The notes under the pieces are model-generated. The model was not told the DNA's origin and did not search any database. It saw only the letters and a program-made list of their open reading frames with translations. From the NCBI GenBank assembly GCA_036675565.1, contig JAKFER010000019.1, positions 1 to 11,134 of the forward strand: a stretch of DNA of 11,134 nucleotides, written 5' to 3'. Below are positions 1 to 4,137 of this stretch, in pieces. Position 1 is the stretch's first letter. Each line of letters starts with the position of its first letter. Position numbers and translations under genes: made by a program. This DNA comes from JACCYQ01 sp036675565 (GTDB lineage: Bacteria > Bacteroidota > Bacteroidia > Chitinophagales > Chitinophagaceae).

Positions 1-40
1 TTAAGCTTAAAAGCTGTATTGATCTGAAAATATCCCGAAC

Positions 41-382
41 ATGTCTAAAAAAAATAAGCCGGACAACCGTGGGTATGTGTTCAGCACAGACCCCTCTTTT
101 TCTTTTAAAGAAGAAAATAAAAATATAGAAACGCTGCCTCCGGCGCAGCAGCCCTTAAGAATTATATTAGATACAAAACGCCGTGCAGGAAAAACAGTAA
201 CCATTGTGTACGGGTTTAAAGGTAAGGATGATGACCTTGAATCGTTGGGTAAAAAATTAAAAAACTATTGCGGTACAGGCGGATCGGTGAAAGAAGGCGA
301 AATTATTGTACAGGGTGACCAGCGCGATAAGGTGCTGCAATGGCTGCAAAAAAACGATTATAAGAAAGCTTGTAAGGTATAG
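41..382 (+). CDS. SUI1/YciH-family translation initiation factor
   Basis: This encodes a 113-aa protein with a SUI1 (eIF1-like) domain over roughly residues 45-113. A lysine/arginine-rich strand (K46-R-R-A-G-K51) leads into TVTIVYGF, followed by a helix, then CGTGG at 77-81 and QGDQRDK at 91-97, which are the family's most conserved blocks. The first ~40 residues are polar and probably disordered. Family members act at the ribosomal P site and influence initiation fidelity in archaea and eukaryotes. The bacterial role is less clear, and the function here is inferred from the family. The length matches bacterial YciH-type proteins. The ATG at 41 is the first in frame, and the lysine-rich start MSKKNK is typical. 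The next gene is glyQS on the same strand, 146 bp away, but with its own promoter element, so co-transcription is doubtful. Confidence 0.9.
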   Translation: MSKKNKPDNRGYVFSTDPSFSFKEENKNIETLPPAQQPLRIILDTKRRAGKTVTIVYGFKGKDDDLESLGKKLKNYCGTGGSVKEGEIIVQGDQRDKVLQWLQKNDYKKACKV

Positions 383-386
383 TTAA

Positions 387-484
387 AGGTTTCAGGTTAC
401 AGGTCTCACGTTTCAGGGGCATTCCCTTGGAACTTGTACCCTGCAACCTGCATCACCACTGATAGCTCGTAGCTGATTGCTGAC
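387..484. repeat. Degenerate 7-bp periodic intergenic array
   Basis: Fourteen consecutive heptamers can be laid end to end in one phase from 387 to 484. The first four (387, 394, 401, 408) follow AGGTTNC. Two transitional units (415, 422) come next. The units at 436 and 443 (GTACCCT, GCAACCT) resemble the reverse complement of the first type. The units at 457, 464, 471 and 478 follow AGCTGAT. The array fills most of the spacer between the SUI1 gene and glyQS and ends about 30 bp before the glyQS -7 element. It has no coding potential that I can support. The phase is seen directly in the sequence; the function is unknown. Confidence 0.7.
393..450. repeat. Inverted repeat within the heptamer array
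   Basis: CAGGTTACAGG at 393-403 is the reverse complement of CCTGCAACCTG at 440-450 except for one central position (A versus G on the same strand). The intervening loop is 36 nt. As RNA this could form an 11-bp stem with one mismatch 10 bp after the SUI1 stop codon. There is no U-tract, so it is not a canonical intrinsic terminator. It could still stabilise a 3' end. Confidence 0.45.
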
Positions 485-513
485 AACCCCCTTCATAAAT
501 TCATCTTATCTCT

Positions 514-521
514 TATCTTTG
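514..521 (+). promoter_or_regulatory. Bacteroidota -7 promoter element for glyQS
   Basis: TATCTTTG matches the Bacteroidota primary sigma -7 consensus TAnnTTTG exactly. Only 7 bases separate it from the ATG at 529, so the transcript should begin at or within a few bases of the start codon. I see no convincing -33 TTTG at the usual distance. An 11-base stretch, TTATCTTTGCG (513-523), recurs identically upstream of mfd. Confidence 0.65.
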
Positions 522-528
522 CGCCCTT

Positions 529-1974
529 ATGGCTACCAACGATAATAACAAATTTCAGGCGGTTATTGCACACGCAAAAGAATATGGTTTTGTTTTTCAA
601 AGCAGTGAAATTTATGACGGGCTCAGCGCCGTTTACGATTATGGTCAGTGGGGTAGTGAATTAAAAAAGAATATCCGCGATCATTGGTGGAAAAGTATGA
701 CACAAATGCATGAGAATATTGTGGGCATTGATGCCGCGATCTTTATGCATCCAACAACCTGGAAAGCCAGTGGGCACGTGGAGAATTTCAGTGACCCCAT
801 GATAGATAATAAGGACAGTAATAAAAGATACAGGGTTGATCATTTGATAGAAGCAAAGGCAGAAGAAATGGTCAGCGAAAACAGGGAAGATGAGGCCAAT
901 GCATTGATCAGCGAGATGGAGCAAATGTTAGCCAAAGATGATTTTGATGGATTGAAGAATTTGATCATTCACCATAACATTCAATGTCCTGTTGGTAAAT
1001 CAGCCAACTGGACCGACATCAGGCAATTTAACCTGATGTTTTCTACGCAAATGGGAAGTGTAAGCGATGATGCTGATACCATTTATTTAAGACCAGAAAC
1101 TGCCCAGGGTATTTTTGTCAATTTTCTGAATGTACAAAAAACCGGGCGGATGAAAATTCCATTTGGGATTGCGCAAACGGGTAAAGCATTTAGAAATGAA
1201 ATCGTTGCCCGCCAGTTCATTTTCCGCATGCGTGAATTTGAACAAATGGAAATGCAGTTCTTTGTTCGCCCCGGTACACAAATGGAATGGTACGAATATT
1301 GGAAAGCGGAAAGAATGAAATGGCATTTAAGCCTGGGAATACAGGCAAGCCATTATCGCTTTCATGATCATGTTAAGTTGGCTCATTATGCTGATGCAGC
1401 TTGCGATATTGAATATGATTTTCCCATTGGTTTTAAAGAAGTGGAAGGTATCCATTCCCGTACAGATTATGACCTGCGCCGCCACCAGGAATTCAGCAAA
1501 AAGAAATTACAATATTTTGATACCGAGATCAACCAGAATTATATTCCTTATGTAGTGGAAACTTCAATAGGCCTGGATCGTACCGTGATGATGATTTTGA
1601 GTGAAGCTTATCTGGAAGAAGACCTGAGCACGGATGAAAAAAAAGACAGTCGCGTGGTATTGAAATTATCACCCATGCTGGCACCCATAAAATTAGCCAT
1701 TCTTCCCCTTACCAAAAAAGATGGACTCCCGGATATTGCACGAAGCATCATGAATGATTGTAAATCCAGCTTCCGTTGTTTTAACGAAGAAAAAGACACT
1801 ATTGGTAAACGTTATAGAAGGATGGATGCAATCGGTACACCATTTTGTGTAACGGTGGATCACCAGACCAAAGAAGACAATACAGTGACCATCCGCTATC
1901 GCGACTCCATGCAACAGGAACGCATACCAATTGACACGATTAAAAACCTTGTATCACAATCCATCATCTCTTAA
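529..1974 (+). CDS. glyQS: Glycine--tRNA ligase (single-chain, class II)
   Basis: This 481-aa cytoplasmic enzyme charges tRNA-Gly with glycine using ATP. It is the homodimeric class IIa type rather than the two-gene alpha/beta GlyRS. Landmarks are RPETAQG at 188-194, motif 2 beginning FRNE at 221-224 and running through EFEQMEMQFF, motif 3 GLDRTVMMIL at ~348-357, and a C-terminal anticodon-binding domain from ~375 that contains GKRYRRMDAIGTPFCVTVD. Near residue 90 (DPMIDNKDSNKRYR) there is no cysteine pair, although some bacterial homologues have one at that place. Length is normal and the frame is intact. The ATG at 529 sits immediately after a -7 promoter element and has no ribosome-binding site. 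The downstream beta-barrel gene begins 56 bp after the stop. Confidence 0.97.
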   Translation: MATNDNNKFQAVIAHAKEYGFVFQSSEIYDGLSAVYDYGQWGSELKKNIRDHWWKSMTQMHENIVGIDAAIFMHPTTWKASGHVENFSDPMIDNKDSNKRYRVDHLIEAKAEEMVSENREDEANALISEMEQMLAKDDFDGLKNLIIHHNIQCPVGKSANWTDIRQFNLMFSTQMGSVSDDADTIYLRPETAQGIFVNFLNVQKTGRMKIPFGIAQTGKAFRNEIVARQFIFRMREFEQMEMQFFVRPGTQMEWYEYWKAERMKWHLSLGIQASHYRFHDHVKLAHYADAACDIEYDFPIGFKEVEGIHSRTDYDLRRHQEFSKKKLQYFDTEINQNYIPYVVETSIGLDRTVMMILSEAYLEEDLSTDEKKDSRVVLKLSPMLAPIKLAILPLTKKDGLPDIARSIMNDCKSSFRCFNEEKDTIGKRYRRMDAIGTPFCVTVDHQTKEDNTVTIRYRDSMQQERIPIDTIKNLVSQSIIS

Positions 1975-2030
1975 CAATTTATTGAGCAGCGATCAATGAA
2001 TGTCTGTGGTCATTGTTCAAAATATATAAT

Positions 2031-2573
2031 ATGCAAAAATTTTTATTCATTGTTTGTACGTTTTTACTTTCGGTTACCTTGACAGCACAGGATAATGACC
2101 AAAGTATAAAAGTGCCTGGCCGAAATTCATTTTATGCAGAATTAGGCGGTCCCGGTATTTTGTTTTCAGCGAATTATGATGGGAGATTTAAAAAATCTCA
2201 CCTTGGTTTGGGTGGCCGGGTTGGGGTAGGTTTTGTAACTACCTGGCAAGAAGAGTTAGATCCAAATGGCAACTGGAATTCGAATGAGCAGGTGTCCGTT
2301 GTTACTTTCCCTGCCCAATTGAATTATATCTTTGGGAAAAATAATTCACCGCATACATTTGAAGTAGGCGCAGGTGTTACCGTCCTGGGAAAGAAATTAA
2401 ACGTCCTGGATTTTGACATGGATGATAAGGCTTCCGTATTTGGAACATTTTCGTTTATGTATCGCCGTCAGCCCATTGATGGTGGCTTTACCTGGCGCAT
2501 CGGATTCACGCCGCTTGTAGCCAATGGTTTTATACAGCCTTTTGCTGCGGTTGGTGTTGGATATAGTTTTTAA
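2031..2573 (+). CDS. Small outer-membrane beta-barrel protein
   Basis: This encodes a 180-aa secreted protein of unknown specific function. Residues 1-20 form a Sec signal peptide (basic MQKF, then a hydrophobic core ending LTAQ). The mature part alternates hydrophobic and polar residues in short glycine- and aromatic-rich strands such as FYAELGG, LGLGGRVGVGF and HTFEVGAGV. It ends in the aromatic residue F (GVGYSF), as outer-membrane barrels usually do. The size suits an 8-stranded barrel. I chose ATG 2031 because the signal peptide begins there; an in-frame TTG at 2013 would add six residues before the positively charged n-region. The gene converges on the oxidoreductase gene with a 34-bp gap, in which I see no clear terminator. 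Similar proteins are usually annotated only as hypothetical or outer-membrane beta-barrel. Confidence 0.8.
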   Translation: MQKFLFIVCTFLLSVTLTAQDNDQSIKVPGRNSFYAELGGPGILFSANYDGRFKKSHLGLGGRVGVGFVTTWQEELDPNGNWNSNEQVSVVTFPAQLNYIFGKNNSPHTFEVGAGVTVLGKKLNVLDFDMDDKASVFGTFSFMYRRQPIDGGFTWRIGFTPLVANGFIQPFAAVGVGYSF

Positions 2574-2607
2574 TTGCTGAAAGTTTTAAGAAAGTCATTC
2601 CCTGGTC

Positions 2608-3327
2608 TTATCCATATAATTCCTGGCGAATGGCTTTTTTGTCGTAGCCCATAGCAAGAATTCTTTGCTTGGCTTCATCTATCATGTTCTTCCAGCCGCA
2701 TAAATAAAATAAAGCATCGGGCTTGTCTTGACACAATTCTTCGTAAATGGAATGTACGTATCCTGTTCGGCCATTCCAGTCTTCCCTGCTTAATGTGGGT
2801 ATGTAATGAAACTTTTCAAAATCTTCCTGCAGTTCACACAATTCTTCGTGGTACAGTAATTCTTTTTGTGTGCGGCAGCCAAAGATCAGGTACAAATTCT
2901 GCCGCGGTATATTGTTTAATTTAAGATAATGAACCATGCTGCGGAAAGGTGCAATACCTGTTCCTGTGCAAATAAGAAAAATGGGTTTCTCAATTTTTTC
3001 AGGGAGGGTGAAGACACCCAAAGGCCCGCGAAAAGTTAGTTCTGTACCAATTTCTACCTGTTGAAAAAAATAAGTAGATCCCAATCCATCAGGAACTAAC
3101 ACAATCACCAGCTCAAAAATATTGGTTCCATCAGGCCAGGATGCAATCGAATAGCTCCTCCAACGTTTACTGGGCTTTTCATGAATCGGAAGATCAATGG
3201 TTACAAATTGGCCAGGTTTAAAATCAAAAGATTCAACCCCATTAACTTCTATCCAAAATCTTTTGGTATGAACAGTGGCATTTTCTATCCTGATTATTTT
3301 GCCGGTTTGCCATGGTAATAAAGCCAT
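2608..3327 (-). CDS. FAD/NAD(P)-binding oxidoreductase, ferredoxin reductase family
   Basis: This 239-aa soluble flavoprotein has the ferredoxin-NADP reductase fold. The N-terminal FAD barrel (about residues 8-110) contains KPGQF at 37-41, the FAD-binding RSYS at 57-60 and a DGLGSTYF segment at 80-87. The nucleotide-binding half starts at FLICTGTGIAPFRS (117-130), contains LIFGCRTQKELLYHEE, and ends in LCGW (209-212) and the C-terminal ELYG. There is no 2Fe-2S cysteine cluster and no extra domain, so it should pass electrons between NAD(P)H and an unidentified partner. The start is placed at ATG 3327 (MALLPWQ). An upstream in-frame start at 3405 exists only because the 8-bp array reads open, and the added residues do not look like family sequence. 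The substrate cannot be told from sequence. Confidence 0.88.
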   Translation of the reverse strand: MALLPWQTGKIIRIENATVHTKRFWIEVNGVESFDFKPGQFVTIDLPIHEKPSKRWRSYSIASWPDGTNIFELVIVLVPDGLGSTYFFQQVEIGTELTFRGPLGVFTLPEKIEKPIFLICTGTGIAPFRSMVHYLKLNNIPRQNLYLIFGCRTQKELLYHEELCELQEDFEKFHYIPTLSREDWNGRTGYVHSIYEELCQDKPDALFYLCGWKNMIDEAKQRILAMGYDKKAIRQELYG

Positions 3328-3363
3328 AATTATTTTTTGATACTCAATTGAAATTAAGAATAC

Positions 3364-3419
3364 AATTTGATAATTTGACAATGAGACAATTCGACAATGA
3401 AACAATTAGCCAATTTTGA
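3364..3419. repeat. Degenerate 8-bp tandem array upstream of the oxidoreductase
   Basis: Seven 8-bp units run without a break: AATTTGAT (3364), AATTTGAC (3372), AATGAGAC (3380), AATTCGAC (3388), AATGAAAC (3396), AATTAGCC (3404) and AATTTTGA (3412). Every unit begins AAT, and four of the seven end in AC. The array lies 36 bp upstream of the oxidoreductase start, on its promoter or leader side. It differs in period and sequence from the 387-484 array. No function is known to me. Confidence 0.75.
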
Positions 3420-3461
3420 AAGCGAATAGGAAATGGTAAAACATAAAATGAAAGATCCTTC

Positions 3462-3475
3462 CTGTTTTCAAACAG
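3462..3475. repeat. Short inverted repeat in the spacer
   Basis: CTGTTT and AAACAG are separated by two bases in CTGTTTTCAAACAG. As RNA it would form a weak 5-bp AT-rich hairpin. It lies between the 3' end of the secreted 175-aa gene and the 8-bp array. Reading leftward there is no immediate U-tract, so terminator function is doubtful. In the same spacer CAATGCCT occurs twice in direct orientation (3494-3501 and 3526-3533). Confidence 0.3.
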
Positions 3476-3535
3476 TTCTGGTTTTTGCTAACGCAATGCC
3501 TGTACGTGATAACAGTTTTTGACTTCAATGCCTTA

Positions 3536-4063
3536 TCACATGGTAGCGACCGGTTCTAATACGGTTAACTTTTTGAGTGATTTGTATTTTGTTTTTCCAT
3601 TAATCGTGTATTCAAAAACGATAGCGGAATCATTTATTATTTTTTGTAGTGATGCAGAAGCCGGTGTTTCTATTGGACGGTCATAATCTATTTGGAGAGA
3701 TAAAACTTTTTTACGGGTTTTTGGAACCAGTATGGTTTTATCAGTAGTTCCTGGAAATTTTATGTTCGCAATGTAAACGGGTGTACTGTCTACTGCATTA
3801 TATTTTACATTCCATGCCCTTCCATCCATCCAAATGGCTACGGGTTTTACATTTTTTTTGCATCTGCTGTGTTGTATAAAAAAATAATGATTGAACCTGG
3901 ACCGCTGTTGCTGTTTAATTTCTTTTCCTGTTTCATCAACGATACCTTGCGGACTTACGCCTGAAACAACAGGTTGTGCATAAGCATATACTTTAGTTTG
4001 GGAAAATGTACATGACCAGGCAGATAGGATCATAACAGCGATTAATAATATTTTTTGTTTCAT
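3536..4063 (-). CDS. Hypothetical secreted protein, 175 aa
   Basis: I do not recognise a named family. Residues 1-21 look like a Sec signal peptide (MKQK, hydrophobic ILLIAVMIL, then SAWSCTFSQ). The cysteine at 18 is preceded by A-W-S, which is a poor lipobox, so cleavage by signal peptidase I near SQ is more likely than lipidation. The mature part begins with a tyrosine-rich stretch (KVYAYAQPVVSGV), has a basic, glutamine-rich middle (KEIKQQQRSRF, then HSRCKK), and continues with probable beta strands (PVAIWMDG, WNVKYN, TPVYIANIKF, KTILVPKTRKKVLSL). It is probably a small periplasmic or surface beta-sandwich; this is inference from pattern only. ATG 4063 was chosen over an upstream in-frame start at 4105 because the signal peptide begins there. 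It follows the T9SS gene on the same strand with a 74-bp gap that holds a perfect palindrome. Confidence 0.75.
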   Translation of the reverse strand: MKQKILLIAVMILSAWSCTFSQTKVYAYAQPVVSGVSPQGIVDETGKEIKQQQRSRFNHYFFIQHSRCKKNVKPVAIWMDGRAWNVKYNAVDSTPVYIANIKFPGTTDKTILVPKTRKKVLSLQIDYDRPIETPASASLQKIINDSAIVFEYTINGKTKYKSLKKLTVLEPVATM

Positions 4064-4089
4064 ATAAAAAAGATGCGTTTTGTCCCTGT

Positions 4090-4105
4090 TTGTGTTGCAA
4101 CACAA
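4090..4105. promoter_or_regulatory. Perfect 16-bp palindrome, possible operator
   Basis: TTGTGTTGCAACACAA is a perfect palindrome with 8-bp arms and no spacer. The flanking bases (4089 T, 4106 T) do not continue the symmetry. It lies 27-42 bp upstream of the ATG of the 175-aa secreted protein and 33 bp after the T9SS gene's stop codon. The AT-rich stem and the lack of a following T-run on the minus strand argue against a terminator. A binding site for a dimeric regulator fits better, but this is inference. Confidence 0.45.
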
Positions 4106-4137
4106 TGTTAAAAGAAATTGATTGTTATTTTCCCGAA

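Noticed and set aside
1..40. Tail of an upstream gene (a frame ends in TGA at 25-27) and the palindrome TTAAGCTTAA at 1-10
   Set aside because: Eight codons are too few to call a gene, and a 10-bp AT-rich palindrome is expected by chance.
383..528. A T-box or other riboswitch in front of glyQS
   Set aside because: The promoter element lies next to the ATG, so there is no leader to hold a riboswitch, and no T-box sequence is visible.
1981..2015. Small inverted repeats after glyQS (CAATGA 1994-1999 with TCATTG 2010-2015; ATTGA 1981-1985 with TCAAT 1993-1997)
   Set aside because: The stems are 5-6 bp and AT-rich, with no T-run after them; too weak to call a terminator.
2013..2030. TTG start for the beta-barrel protein
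   Set aside because: ATG 2031 begins a normal signal peptide; the TTG adds residues with no support.
3328..3405. N-terminal extension of the oxidoreductase to the in-frame start at 3405
   Set aside because: The extra 26 residues are translated from the 8-bp array and do not resemble reductase sequence; MALLPWQ at 3327 is a natural start.
4064..4105. Upstream start at 4105 for the 175-aa protein
   Set aside because: It would put 14 polar residues before the signal peptide and read through half of the palindrome; MKQK at 4063 is the expected signal-peptide start.
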